Positions 36,262 through 45,544 are shown, counted from the first letter of the stretch. The stretch: 64,000 nucleotides of DNA from Bacillota bacterium (GCA_023511455.1 JAIMBJ010000004.1:148340-212339), one strand, 5' to 3'. Program-made: numbers and translations. The notes: generated by a model from the letters alone, not told the origin.

Positions 36262-37377
36262 ATGAGATGGTCATGGAAACTGGGTGAGTACGCGGGTATT
36301 GCAGTGTACGTGCATGCAACATTTCTTCTCCTTATCGGCAGCATTGCCCTTCTGCACTGGCTTCAGATTGGCACCTTACAGGCGGTTGTGAGCGGAGTGG
36401 TCTTTATCCTGCTCCTTTTCGGCTGCGTACTGCTGCACGAGTTCGGTCACGCTCTTGCTGCGAAGCGATACGGCATTCGCACCCGCGACATCACGCTGTT
36501 ACCGATAGGGGGCGTGGCGCGTCTGGAAAGAATGCCAGATAGGCCGGTCGAGGAGCTGTGGGTGGCACTGGCAGGTCCTGCGGTAAACGTAGTGTTATTC
36601 ATCGTTCTCTATCTGTTTCTGCAGGCAAAGGCAACCCTGTTGCCGATGGAACAGTTCGACGCGGTCAGGGGGTCGATCTGGTCGAGGCTCATGATAGTGA
36701 ACCTGTTCCTCGCGGCGTTTAACCTGCTGCCTGCCTTCCCGATGGATGGCGGGCGGGTATTGCGCGCCTTGCTGGCAATGCGCATGGACTACGTGCAAGC
36801 CACCAATATCGCCGCGGCGCTGGGACAGGGCATGGCTTTCCTGTTCGGTTTTCTGGGATTGCTTTTTAATCCGTTCCTGCTTTTTATCGCGTTCTTTGTG
36901 TGGATTGGCGCGGCGCAGGAAGCCAGCATGGTACAGATTAAATCCGCGCTGGGCGGTATTCCGGTACAGCGTGCGATGCTAACCGAGTTCCGTACCGTCT
37001 CACCGGATGACCCGCTGGAGAGGGTCATTGAACTCATTCTGAAGGGCTGGCAACAGGACTTTCCGGTGATAGAAAACGGGCGTGTTGCCGGTGTACTCAC
37101 CCGTGGTGACCTGTTGAACGCGCTGGCGTCGCACAGGGAACAGCAGCTGGTGCGGGATGTGATGCAGAGGGAGTTTGAGGTGGTAGACGCTGCTGAAATG
37201 CTGGAAAACGTGCTGCCGCGCCTGCAAGCATGTGCCTGCCACTCCATGCCTGTGATGCGCGGTGATGAACTGGTGGGCTTGCTGACAATGGATAATGTGG
37301 GTGAGTTCATGCTGATACAGTCCGCTCTGGACACCGCGGCGCGAAGAGCCTCCCGGCGAGGTAACACGGCGTGGTAG
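36262..37377 (+). CDS. Site-2 protease family protein (M50) with CBS pair
   Basis: A 371-residue intramembrane metalloprotease: HEFGH (His59, Glu60, His63) in a membrane helix and the second motif NLLPAFPMDGGRVLRAL. Two CBS domains occupy the last 140 residues. This is the SpoIVFB-like class (S2P with CBS), which cleaves membrane-bound regulators and may sense adenine nucleotides. ATG 36262 follows GGAAGGAAA; an ATG 30 nt upstream is weaker. The histidine kinase gene starts 10 nt after its stop, suggesting a signalling unit. Confidence 0.92.
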   Translation: MRWSWKLGEYAGIAVYVHATFLLLIGSIALLHWLQIGTLQAVVSGVVFILLLFGCVLLHEFGHALAAKRYGIRTRDITLLPIGGVARLERMPDRPVEELWVALAGPAVNVVLFIVLYLFLQAKATLLPMEQFDAVRGSIWSRLMIVNLFLAAFNLLPAFPMDGGRVLRALLAMRMDYVQATNIAAALGQGMAFLFGFLGLLFNPFLLFIAFFVWIGAAQEASMVQIKSALGGIPVQRAMLTEFRTVSPDDPLERVIELILKGWQQDFPVIENGRVAGVLTRGDLLNALASHREQQLVRDVMQREFEVVDAAEMLENVLPRLQACACHSMPVMRGDELVGLLTMDNVGEFMLIQSALDTAARRASRRGNTAW

Positions 37378-37387
37378 GAGGCGTAAC

Positions 37388-38431
37388 GTGCAAAGAGTCG
37401 TGCATTTCCTGAGCAGACGTTCCAAAAACTTCTGGACAACCATCGGATTAGTGATGGTTGCCCTTATTGCCATAGTAGACTACTTCACCGAGCCAGATAT
37501 CCTCATCCTGTACCTCATCCCGATTATTCTGGTCGACTGGTTCGCCGGAGAGAAACCCGGAGTCATACTGGCAGTAGCCAGCGCGATAGCGTGGTTCGCT
37601 GCAGATGTGCTCTCTACCCAGCATGACACGAGCAATGTCGTACCCTACTGGAACCTGGCAGTGCGCTCCGCAATCTTTCTCACCGTTACTTACATGCTCT
37701 CCGGTTTGCTGGCATCGCGCAAACGTCAGGAGGAGCTGATGCACTTCATCGTTCACGACCTGCGCTCCCCCCTAACGAACGTGCTTACCGGCTTGCAGAC
37801 CCTGCGGCAAGTGCGCAACGGCCGGATGGACGAAACCGAGCAGGAGATGCTGGATATGGCGCTCATCTCCAGCAACCGGATACTCACCCTGGTCAACTCG
37901 CTGCTGGACCTGCCCCGCCTCGAGCACCGCAAGATGCCGGTGCAAACGCAGGAGGTAAACGTGGACGAGCTGGTCAATAACTCCCTCGCGGTAGTCGCGT
38001 TGTGGGCGGCGCAAAATCGGGTAAACATCGTTTATGAGCCGGACCCTCAGGTAAGCACCGTTATCGCCGACCCGGATATCACCACCCGCGTGCTGGTCAA
38101 TCTGCTCAGCAACGCCCTCAAATACAGTCCCCCAGACACCACCATCACCATCCGTGTGCGTGCCTCCGCCAACAATACGGTAACCTTCAGCGTTACCGAC
38201 CAGGGTCCGGGCATCCCACCGGAATGGGTGGAGAAGGTGTTCGACAAGTACGCGCAGGTGGAGGCGCGTAAAGGGGGGGCAAGCACCGGATTGGGGTTGA
38301 CCTTCTGCCAGCTGGCAGTGGAGGCGCAGAAGGGGCGTATCTGGATTGAGAGCGAGCTGGGCAAAGGTACGACGGTGTTTTTCACTTTGCCAGCGGGCAA
38401 GGCGAAAAGAGTTCCTTTGCTGGAGGAATAG
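37388..38431 (+). CDS. Membrane sensor histidine kinase
   Basis: A 347-residue kinase. Three or four membrane helices fill the first 105 residues (LVMVALIAIVDYF, ILILYLIPIILVDWFAG, VILAVASAIAWF, AIFLTVTYMLSGLLA), a layout seen in MASE/DUF4118-like sensors. The phospho-acceptor is His123 (HDLRSPLTNVL). The ATPase domain has the N box NLLSNALKYSP, DQGPGIP and GLGLTFCQLAVEAQKGRIW. No response regulator is adjacent. The GTG start follows TAGGAGG. It is probably co-transcribed with the preceding site-2 protease gene. Confidence 0.92.
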   Translation: MQRVVHFLSRRSKNFWTTIGLVMVALIAIVDYFTEPDILILYLIPIILVDWFAGEKPGVILAVASAIAWFAADVLSTQHDTSNVVPYWNLAVRSAIFLTVTYMLSGLLASRKRQEELMHFIVHDLRSPLTNVLTGLQTLRQVRNGRMDETEQEMLDMALISSNRILTLVNSLLDLPRLEHRKMPVQTQEVNVDELVNNSLAVVALWAAQNRVNIVYEPDPQVSTVIADPDITTRVLVNLLSNALKYSPPDTTITIRVRASANNTVTFSVTDQGPGIPPEWVEKVFDKYAQVEARKGGASTGLGLTFCQLAVEAQKGRIWIESELGKGTTVFFTLPAGKAKRVPLLEE

Positions 38432-38479
38432 AAGGCATTTTGCCGCGCACGAATCCCTCCTTACGCCGGAGGTAGATGA

Positions 38480-40306
38480 ATGCAAGACAACCTTTCGTTG
38501 CGCCGGATATGGCTGAACGGTCTGTTCTTTGCTGTGCTGGGTATGGTTCCGACCTTTCTGCGGGTGCATATCGAGACGTTACGTATCTTACCTGCCGTAC
38601 TGCGCTCGCTGGACGCTTCAGGGCTACCGATACCAGACACGCTGGCGTGGTCGTCCACGCTGGTTCGCTGGATTTCATTCGCGGGCTCAGTGACACCACC
38701 CATGCGCGCCGCGATGCTGGTGGCGGTATATCTGTTGCTGGTGCTGATTGCCCTGCGAGCGGCTTCTCCTGCCGGAGCCATCCTGCGGAGTAACCAACAG
38801 CATGTGCCGCGTCTGCTGGGGCTGTCGGCAGTCTGGCTGCTGGTGGTACTGGCGTTCGCAGGGTGGTTTGCGCGGTCTCCTGACCTGTCGCTTGACGGCT
38901 TGATGTGGCTCTGCGGGGGGCTGTGTTTGTTTACCGCCCTGTGGTGGTCTGGCGATGGATTTGCGGGATGGTGGATTGGAGGAAGTGCCCCGCGTCTGTG
39001 GTCGCTGGTGCGATTGACGCTAGGGGGATTCAGCAGCGGACTGGTTGGCGCGCTGGTACTGCGGTTTACCGGTTTCGACTTCGGAGCGGCGCTTTACCGT
39101 TTTATGTTCGATTTTCCGGCGGTATTTGTGCCGCCAGCGGGCACACCCGCCCTGGCAGACCTGAACCCACGCGGCTGGCTGACCTTTGTGGGCATATCGC
39201 TGGCGATTGCTGCGGTGGGCAGCTTCTGCTGGGCAAGCCTGTGGACGGCGGTGGTAGCTCCTGCAGAGAATTATCAGCAGCGAGTGCGCGGGTTGGCAGG
39301 GGCACTGGTACCGCTGGCACTGACCGTGGTGACGGCGGTATGGCTATTCTTTGGGGTGGTCGTTGGCAGGATGGACTACGGGCGCAACCTGCTGCAGATG
39401 CGCGAGAGGGAGCAAATCCCTGTGGGCGCGGCGGGTACCGATACAGTGTTGCTGCCCGGGTCGGAGGGCAGTGTGCGTGTGGCGCGTATCCCCTTCCAGA
39501 CCATCGTGGGCTTCCCAAACGAGCCGAGCGTGACCTATAAGGTGGAGCAGTACCTGCTCCAGCGGCGATACCAGACCACCCTGGCGCGACCGCTGCTGGT
39601 GCACCTGCACGATGTGCGTTCCATCGACTGGGACCCGGTGCGCAGTCTGGAGGTGGATCGCCTGTGTATCGAGAACGCGCCCCGTCTGCAGTTCGTGCAG
39701 TTAATGGTGGAGACCCTGTCCAACTGCGCGGTAACGCCCGAGGCGAAACGGTACCTGGACTGGCTGGATGCGCGGGCGCGACCGTACCGCCAGTCCCAAA
39801 ACGCCTGCCGCATCATGGGAGACCTGTATGCCCGGTTCGGCGATGCGCAGAAGGCACAGCAGTGGTACGAGCGCGGACAAATCCCCACTGAACAGCGGAA
39901 GGAGGTCGCGTCACCGGGCAGGATTGTGGGCACGGTGGTGTGGAACGGACAGCCCGTCGAGGGCGTGCGCATTGGCGTGATGTCGCGCGAAGACTCGTTG
40001 CCGTTTACACGAACACGTGCGGGCAGACAGGACGCAGTGCTGGTGGCGCGACCCTTCGACTGGCGCGTGGTGGCGGGTGTCGTCGCTACCGATTCATCAG
40101 GACGCTTCGAGTTCGGCGGTTTACCGTACGGGGAGTATGTGTTGTTGTTGCGGGTAGAGGCGCAGCGACTGGTGCCAACGCCCGGCGTCGCACAGGTAGA
40201 GGGGTTGCCGGCGGTGGTGCGGGTCAACACGCCGACGGTGGACGTCGGCACGATCCGCGTGCAAACGAAGGATGGCGGTACGCGGAGACCGGGGAGGGTG
40301 ATTTGA
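38480..40306 (+). CDS. Large membrane protein of unknown function with C-terminal carboxypeptidase-regulatory-like domain
   Basis: A 608-residue protein. About seven membrane helices lie within residues 12-300, followed by a cytosolic or external region with a short helical repeat-like part (YGRNLL..., LYARFGDAQKAQQWYERGQIP). A C-terminal beta domain (about 485-595) reads GRIVGTVVWNGQPVEGVRIGVMSRED... SSGRFEFGGLPYGEYVLLLR, typical of carboxypeptidase-regulatory-like folds. No overall family was recognised. Its stop overlaps the TTG start of the DUF6785-type gene, so the two are made together. Confidence 0.75.
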   Translation: MQDNLSLRRIWLNGLFFAVLGMVPTFLRVHIETLRILPAVLRSLDASGLPIPDTLAWSSTLVRWISFAGSVTPPMRAAMLVAVYLLLVLIALRAASPAGAILRSNQQHVPRLLGLSAVWLLVVLAFAGWFARSPDLSLDGLMWLCGGLCLFTALWWSGDGFAGWWIGGSAPRLWSLVRLTLGGFSSGLVGALVLRFTGFDFGAALYRFMFDFPAVFVPPAGTPALADLNPRGWLTFVGISLAIAAVGSFCWASLWTAVVAPAENYQQRVRGLAGALVPLALTVVTAVWLFFGVVVGRMDYGRNLLQMREREQIPVGAAGTDTVLLPGSEGSVRVARIPFQTIVGFPNEPSVTYKVEQYLLQRRYQTTLARPLLVHLHDVRSIDWDPVRSLEVDRLCIENAPRLQFVQLMVETLSNCAVTPEAKRYLDWLDARARPYRQSQNACRIMGDLYARFGDAQKAQQWYERGQIPTEQRKEVASPGRIVGTVVWNGQPVEGVRIGVMSREDSLPFTRTRAGRQDAVLVARPFDWRVVAGVVATDSSGRFEFGGLPYGEYVLLLRVEAQRLVPTPGVAQVEGLPAVVRVNTPTVDVGTIRVQTKDGGTRRPGRVI

Positions 40307-42177
40307 GAGATACCATCGCGCGCATCCGTCCGCGTCTGGCGCTGCTTATCGTGCTGACGCAGGTGGTGATGGTGTGGTGGGTGGCGGACAGCGAGATTGC
40401 CCGCAGCATCTACCTCATCTGCTACTCGCTGATGATGCCCACTGCGCTGTACCTGCTGTTCGTGCGGTTGCTGCGCCGATGGTTGCCGTTCCGCCGCGAG
40501 GAGCTGTTGATGGGCTACATCGTGCTGACAAGCACCATCCCCATTATCGGCTTTGGCGGCTTGCGCTTCCTGATGCCCGGGATGGGCTTTTTTCCCTATT
40601 TTTCCGAGACGCAACCGCAGTGGAGCCGCTACGTGCCACTGCTTTCCCACCTGCCCATCCTGCACGACCCGAAGGCAATCGACGCACTGTATCGCGGGCA
40701 AAGCGGGGTGCCGTGGCAGGCGTGGACGGTACCCATTCTCTTCTGGAGCCTGTACCTGATGCTGTTGACCGGCGCCTGGATTGGGCTGGCGGCGGTGTTG
40801 CACCGAATCTGGATCCGACAGGAACGACTCACCTTCCCCATCACCGTGCTACCTCTGCAGCTGACCGACCCGCAGGATGACCTGCTGCGGCGTCCGCTCT
40901 TCTGGCTCGGGTTCGCCATTCCAGCGGTGATGCAGAGTCTGCTGGCACTGCGAGACTGGTACCCCGCCATCCCCGCGGTGCAGCTGAAAGCCAGTTACAT
41001 CAAAATCCCCATCTTCCAGTCGCCGCCGTGGGATGCTTTCCCCGCTTTTCCACTGGGCTTCTATCCGATGGCAATTGGACTGGCCTACTTCGTGCCGAGC
41101 AGCATCAGTTTCAGCTGCTGGTTCTTCTGGCTGGTCACGCGCCTGCTGTATGTGGTGGGCGCGGCGTTTGGACTGGAGGTGGGCGACACGGCGGCAGCGC
41201 GCTTCCCCTACAAGGAAGAGCAGGCGGCGGGCGCATGGATTGCCTTCGCGATGATGGTGGGCTGGGGAGGGCGGTACCACTGGAAGAGCCTCGTGCGACA
41301 CCTGACGCCCGACGAGGTGCGCACCGTGCGGCTGCTGGGTTTGCTGGCGCTGGGGTGTGTCCTGATGTGCGCGCTCATGATGATGCTCACCGGCATTCCA
41401 CCGCTTTTCGCGCTGATGATTATCGGTGTGTACGTCGCGTACGTGTTGAGCGGGGCGCGCATCCGCGCTGAGGCAGGCGGACAATGGACCTTCGCTCCCG
41501 CCACATGGACGCCCCACCGTGTGGCGAACGCCGTGCTGGGCACACAGAACCTGTCGGACAAAGCCATCGTGGCGGGAGGATACTTTGACCTGGTGCATGT
41601 GGACATCCGCGCGCAGTCGCTGCCGTATCTGATGGAAGGACTGAAGATTGCCGACTCGGTAGGGTTGCGCTGGCGCACGGTGCTGGCGTGGGTAGCCATC
41701 GGCACGGCAACCGCGCTGGCGGTGGGATGGTGGAGCAGCCTGAGCTACTTCTACGAACTCGGCGCGGCGACCGCCAAAAGCAACGCCTACGCCATGTGGA
41801 AGGTGCAGTACGGGATGCAGCAGATGCACTCCCTCGCCAGCAGCCCCACAGGCTGGGATAAGAACGGCGTGCTGGCAGCATGCGTTGGCGGAGGATTTAC
41901 TCTCATGCTCGCCGGTTTGAGGATGCGCCTGAGCAACTTCCCTCTGCATCCGGTGGGCTACGTGATGGCGAACACCTTCACCATGAGCGCGTTCTTCCTG
42001 CCGTTTCTGATAGCGTGGACGGCAAAGGTGCTGGTACAGCGGTTCGGCGGCAGCAAGGGTTACCGGCGCAGTTTGCCCTTCTTCGTGGGGGTGACTCTGG
42101 GCGACATCGTGACCCAAGCAAGCTGGGCGATTGTGGGAAGGGTGTTTGATGTGCCCATCTATCAGTTTCTGAGCTGA
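40303..42177 (+). CDS. DUF6785-type polytopic membrane protein (copy 1)
   Basis: A 624-residue protein with about 13 hydrophobic helices. It shares order and motifs with the protein at 48191-50191: the RLTFPITVLPLQLTD segment, FYPMAIGLAYFVPSSISFSCWFFWLVTRL, a long C-terminal region, YRRSLPFFVGVTLGD and the end VPIYQFLS. This family is common in Armatimonadota and Planctomycetes and annotated only as DUF6785/6784. It may be a transporter; no substrate is known. The start is TTG 40303, overlapping the upstream stop (TTGA), with GGGAGGG just before it; there is no ATG near the conserved N-terminus. Confidence 0.82.
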   Translation: MRDTIARIRPRLALLIVLTQVVMVWWVADSEIARSIYLICYSLMMPTALYLLFVRLLRRWLPFRREELLMGYIVLTSTIPIIGFGGLRFLMPGMGFFPYFSETQPQWSRYVPLLSHLPILHDPKAIDALYRGQSGVPWQAWTVPILFWSLYLMLLTGAWIGLAAVLHRIWIRQERLTFPITVLPLQLTDPQDDLLRRPLFWLGFAIPAVMQSLLALRDWYPAIPAVQLKASYIKIPIFQSPPWDAFPAFPLGFYPMAIGLAYFVPSSISFSCWFFWLVTRLLYVVGAAFGLEVGDTAAARFPYKEEQAAGAWIAFAMMVGWGGRYHWKSLVRHLTPDEVRTVRLLGLLALGCVLMCALMMMLTGIPPLFALMIIGVYVAYVLSGARIRAEAGGQWTFAPATWTPHRVANAVLGTQNLSDKAIVAGGYFDLVHVDIRAQSLPYLMEGLKIADSVGLRWRTVLAWVAIGTATALAVGWWSSLSYFYELGAATAKSNAYAMWKVQYGMQQMHSLASSPTGWDKNGVLAACVGGGFTLMLAGLRMRLSNFPLHPVGYVMANTFTMSAFFLPFLIAWTAKVLVQRFGGSKGYRRSLPFFVGVTLGDIVTQASWAIVGRVFDVPIYQFLS

Positions 42178-42248
42178 CCGCTGTTGAACAGGCCTGTTCG
42201 TGTCGTGTATGATAATGACAGCGTAGTCAAAGGAGGCACCCGTTTGCA

Positions 42249-42830
42249 ATGAGAGCGTTGAGGACGATGTTACTTCTCTGTCTCTTCTTTTCGCTCGTTA
42301 TCGCTTCGACTCTCACGGCAGGCTCTACTGCTTTAGACCCCGAAGCGGACGCTCGACTCGCCAAACCCCACACGCTTAATTACCCGCCCACTCCGTTGAC
42401 CGACCTGTTACAACAGCTCTCCCGCCAAACTGGTGTGGCTTTGTGCGTGGATCGCTCTGTGGCGCAACATCGGGCGATTCTCGTGGTGCATAACCAGCCG
42501 CTGCATCAAGCCCTGCAGAAGCTGGCGGAGGCTTTTGGTTTCGTTTGGCGTAAGGTAGACAGCAAAGGCAAGCCGGCAGAATACATGTTGACTGTGCCCG
42601 CACAGGAGACTGCTCGCCAACGTGCGGAGTGGCGCGAGGTGCAGCGGCTGAACCAGCAGGTGGTGCAGAGCGCGCTGGCAGAGGTGCTCAAAGCGGACAT
42701 ATCGCAATTGGATGCCCTTCGGCGAAGCTATCTGGAGCGACGCCGTGAGTTGCACGGAACGCCCCCCAAAGCACGTAATCGGCAGGAAGCCCTCGACGTG
42801 TTGAAACAGCGGCTCCTGATAGAGGCGTGA
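42249..42830 (+). CDS. Exported protein with STN-like domain
   Basis: A 193-residue protein with a signal peptide (LRTMLLLCLFFSLVIASTLTAGS). A region of about 70 residues resembles the STN/secretin short domain: LNYPPTPLTDLLQQLSRQTGVALCVDRSVAQHRAILVVHNQPLHQALQKLAEAFGFVWRKV. A charged helical tail follows. STN domains usually sit at the N-termini of secretins and TonB receptors, so a stand-alone copy is notable. A promoter is likely (TTGAAC 42184-42189, 18-nt spacer, TATGAT 42208-42213). Its stop overlaps the GTG of a 50-codon frame. Confidence 0.72.
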   Translation: MRALRTMLLLCLFFSLVIASTLTAGSTALDPEADARLAKPHTLNYPPTPLTDLLQQLSRQTGVALCVDRSVAQHRAILVVHNQPLHQALQKLAEAFGFVWRKVDSKGKPAEYMLTVPAQETARQRAEWREVQRLNQQVVQSALAEVLKADISQLDALRRSYLERRRELHGTPPKARNRQEALDVLKQRLLIEA

Positions 42831-42979
42831 GCTACGAAGATTTTTACGCCAGCCTTTCCGAACAGGAACGCCAGCAGTACCTGCGTCCGCGTTACATGCG
42901 CGAGTTACGGATTCAGCTCCTGCAGGGCGGACAGCCCTACTTTCTTACTGGACTGTATTGGGAGCGGTGGGGTGAGTGA
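42827..42979 (+). CDS. Small protein of 50 residues, coupled to the STN-like gene
   Basis: A GTG frame overlapping the upstream stop as GTGA. The product is 50 residues, charged and aromatic (starts VSYEDFYASLSEQERQQYLR, ends LYWERWGE). It looks like a globular helical mini-protein; no family was recognised. It ends 7 nt before the convergent rhomboid gene. The tight overlap and residue composition favour a real gene, but a chance frame is possible. Confidence 0.5.
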   Translation: MSYEDFYASLSEQERQQYLRPRYMRELRIQLLQGGQPYFLTGLYWERWGE

Positions 42980-42985
42980 AAGTTG

Positions 42986-44122
42986 TCACTTCCTCTCCGC
43001 TTCCTGTGCCTGGCGCAGCAAGCGCAGCGCATAGGCGGTCAGCGCACTGTGCGGATATTGCTCGAGAAAACGTTCCAGCAAGGCGACCGCACGGTCTGGC
43101 TGTTGCAGCTGCTGCAGGGTAATTCGCGCCGATTGCAGTAGCGCATTTTCGCCTTCGGGAGTGCCAGCGGCGGACTCGGCGAGCTGCCGCAACGCCTCCA
43201 GAGCCTCTTCCAGGTGTCCAGCCTGCGCCGCTCGCAGCGACCAGCGCAAGCACATCTCGCGTGGTAGCAAACGAGTGGGCAAATGCTGACGGCTTTCCAG
43301 AAAGATGTCCACCCCCGTTTTCGTGTCGTTGCGCACCTCGCAGAGGGCGAGCGACTGCTGGTAGTGCTTCAGGCTCTCGGGCTCATCGCCTGAAGTCAGT
43401 GCCATGCGCGCTGCGGTCAGGTGCGCCTGTATCGAGTCTGGCTCCAGCTGGCACCACGCCTGCGCGATACGCGACGCTTCCAGCACATCGCCACGCGACT
43501 GTGCCTGCAGCAGCTGCTGCTGGAGGTAACTGCGTGCCCCTGCCCGCGTCATGCGCAGCGCAAGCGCCAGAACCAGCCCGGTGATAAAACCGCCCAGGTG
43601 TCCCCAGTAGCCCACCGTGCCAAGCCCACCCTCCACCAGGGTACGGATGGCTCCCACCAGCTGCGGTATCAACCACAGCAAGATAATCCACAGGCTGGGG
43701 ATGGAAACTTTGCCCACGCGGACGTCCAGCGCAAAGAAGCGTACCGCAAACGCCCCGATGACCGCTGCGACCATCCCTGACGCGCCCACAATCGGCGACT
43801 CTGCCCGCTCCGGCTGAGAGACCAAAACCACCATCATTTGCACCGCGGACGCCACCATCCCCCCCAGCAACATCACCAGCGCAACCTCATAGCGACGAAC
43901 CGCCATCTCTACCATGCTGCCGAAAAGGAGTAGCCACAGCAAATTGCCCAGCAGATGCGCCGGGGTCGCGTGCAGAAAGCAGGTGGTGAGAAGCGACCAG
44001 ACCTGAAAGCGCTGGGGTACCAGTTGCCACAGCTCCGCGCTCATGCCTGCCTGCTGCAGCGCGTAGCCGCCCAGCATCAGCAGGCACAGAATCAGGGTAA
44101 TGTATGGCACACGCCGCCGCAT
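42986..44122 (-). CDS. Rhomboid family intramembrane serine protease with helical repeat tail
   Basis: A 378-residue protein. Six membrane helices are visible in the first 195 residues, with catalytic Ser115 (GASGM) and His175 (GYWGHLGGF), and an HxxxN-type element in HATPAHLLGN. The C-terminal 180 residues look like TPR-type helices (EASRIAQAWCQLEPDSIQAHLTAARMALTSGDEPESLKHYQQSLALC) ending with a predicted scaffold-like tail. Rhomboids cleave membrane-spanning substrates. ATG 44122 follows AAGGG. The repeat-filled gap upstream separates it from the MoxR gene. Confidence 0.9.
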   Translation of the reverse strand: MRRRVPYITLILCLLMLGGYALQQAGMSAELWQLVPQRFQVWSLLTTCFLHATPAHLLGNLLWLLLFGSMVEMAVRRYEVALVMLLGGMVASAVQMMVVLVSQPERAESPIVGASGMVAAVIGAFAVRFFALDVRVGKVSIPSLWIILLWLIPQLVGAIRTLVEGGLGTVGYWGHLGGFITGLVLALALRMTRAGARSYLQQQLLQAQSRGDVLEASRIAQAWCQLEPDSIQAHLTAARMALTSGDEPESLKHYQQSLALCEVRNDTKTGVDIFLESRQHLPTRLLPREMCLRWSLRAAQAGHLEEALEALRQLAESAAGTPEGENALLQSARITLQQLQQPDRAVALLERFLEQYPHSALTAYALRLLRQAQEAERK

Positions 44123-44157
44123 GTGAACCCTTCGCCCCGTTTCAGACCGATACGGTA

Positions 44158-44307
44158 GGGGTAGACCTCCGTGTCTGCCCAATTCACGCGCACCAACCGT
44201 AGGGGCAGACCTCCCTGTCTGCCCCAATCCACACGCAGGGACACACCCCTGTGTCTGCCCATATTTGCCACAACCACAGGGGGTGGGGCAACCACGAGGG
44301 TTGCCCC
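44158..44307. repeat. Cluster of GGGGCAGACC-type hairpins
   Basis: Three hairpins lie in 150 nt: GGGGTAGAC/GTCTGCCC (44158-44180), perfect GGGGCAGAC/GTCTGCCCC (44202-44225) and perfect GGGGCAACC/GGTTGCCCC (44285-44307). A diverged fourth unit lies between the last two. They fill the gap between the moxR and rhomboid genes and could modulate or end transcription on either strand. Confidence 0.8.
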
Positions 44308-44317
44308 TATGGTGGGT

Positions 44318-45334
44318 TTATCGGACGTCTCCGAGCGGCAGACGAACCTCCGTGCGGGCGCGCACATGCTCCAGCACCGCGTCGATCACCTGTTCTGGCG
44401 TGATGCCCTGCGCCTCCGCTTCAAAGTTCAGCAGGATGCGATGCCTCAGCGACGGATAGGCGACCGCCTCGATATCCTCTATCGCCACGTTGTAGCGCCC
44501 CTCGCTCAGCGCACGCACCTTCGCCGTTTGCACCAGCGCCTGCGCCCCGCGCGGGCTGGAGCCGAAACGCACATACCGCTTCACCGTGTCGGGCGCGCCG
44601 TCCACATCCGGATGCGTCAAGTGCACCAGCTGCGACGCGAAATCGCGCACAGGGGCCGCCAGTGGAATCTGCCGCGCTAAACCCTGCATCCACAACACGG
44701 TCTGCGAGTCGGCTACTACCTCTGCCTGTGGCATCTCCGCGCCAGTGGTGCGGTCGATAATCGCGTTCAACTGTTCCACCGATGGCGAGTGCACCAGCAC
44801 CTTGAACATAAAGCGGTCCAGTTGCGCTTCGGGCAGGGGGTATGTTCCCTCCATCTCGATGGGGTTCTGGGTTGCCAGCACGAAGAAAGGCTCCGGCAGG
44901 TCATAGCGCACTCCCGCCACCGTCACCGCGTGCTCCTGCATCGCCTCCAGCATGGCGGACTGCGTTTTGGGCGTGGCGCGGTTAATCTCATCGGCTAACA
45001 CGATGTTGGCAAACACCGGGCCGGGCTGAAACTGGAACCGTCGGCGACCGCCTTCGTCCTCCGCCAGCAGATTGGTTCCGGTGATGTCGGCAGGCATGAG
45101 GTCGGGGGTAAACTGGATGCGGGAAAAACGCAGGGAAAGCACCTGCCCTAATGTGCGCACCAGCAGAGTTTTGCCCAGACCGGGCACACCCTCCAGCAGG
45201 GCGTGTCCGCCTGCGAAGACGCACAGTAACGTGCCTTCCACCACCTCCTCATGCCCCACAATCACGCGCCCAATCTGCTGGCGCAAAGCCTGCATGGTCT
45301 CTCGAAAGCGGTTCACCTGTTCCTGGATGTCCAT
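44318..45334 (-). CDS. MoxR family AAA+ ATPase
   Basis: A 338-residue MoxR ATPase: Walker A EGVPGLGKT, Walker B VLADEINRATPKTQSAMLEAMQE, sensor region FVLATQNPIEMEGTYPLPEAQLDRFMFKV, and the C-terminal lid with SPRGAQALVQTAKVRALSEGR. MoxR proteins act as chaperones for metal insertion or complex activation, often with von Willebrand domain proteins; none is adjacent here. ATG 45334 overlaps the stop of the upstream dehydrogenase remnant (TGATG), so translation is coupled even though the upstream gene is broken. Confidence 0.93.
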   Translation of the reverse strand: MDIQEQVNRFRETMQALRQQIGRVIVGHEEVVEGTLLCVFAGGHALLEGVPGLGKTLLVRTLGQVLSLRFSRIQFTPDLMPADITGTNLLAEDEGGRRRFQFQPGPVFANIVLADEINRATPKTQSAMLEAMQEHAVTVAGVRYDLPEPFFVLATQNPIEMEGTYPLPEAQLDRFMFKVLVHSPSVEQLNAIIDRTTGAEMPQAEVVADSQTVLWMQGLARQIPLAAPVRDFASQLVHLTHPDVDGAPDTVKRYVRFGSSPRGAQALVQTAKVRALSEGRYNVAIEDIEAVAYPSLRHRILLNFEAEAQGITPEQVIDAVLEHVRARTEVRLPLGDVR

Positions 45335-45540
45335 CAGCGGATGTATGAACCCCCGTTCACGTCCAGAGTGATGCCTGTCAGGTAATCGGCGTCGGGCGAG
45401 GCGAGAAAACGAACCGCCTGGCGGTAGTTTACAGCAACCACCGCACCCCACTCCGCCAGAGCCACAGCACACGCTCGCCCGATACCGCGCGATGCACCCG
45501 TTACCAGAGCAACCCTGCCTTGAAGCACGTCGCAACCCAT
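45334..45540 (-). pseudogene. Short-chain dehydrogenase (FabG-like) with large in-frame internal deletion
   Basis: A 68-residue frame joining the first 35 or so residues of a classical SDR (GRVALVTGASRGIGRACAVALAEWGAVVAVNYR, with the TGxxxGIG cofactor motif) directly to its last 28 residues (QAVRFLASPDADYLTGITLDVNGGSYIR). The middle, about 170-180 residues including the Ser-Tyr-Lys catalytic residues, is missing, yet the frame is open. Start and stop context are intact: an ATG 4 nt after the galactosidase stop and a TGATG overlap with the MoxR gene. The junction lies on the 13-nt palindrome ACCGCCTGGCGGT (45413-45425). It cannot be a working dehydrogenase. Confidence 0.85.
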
Positions 45541-45544
45541 CTCG

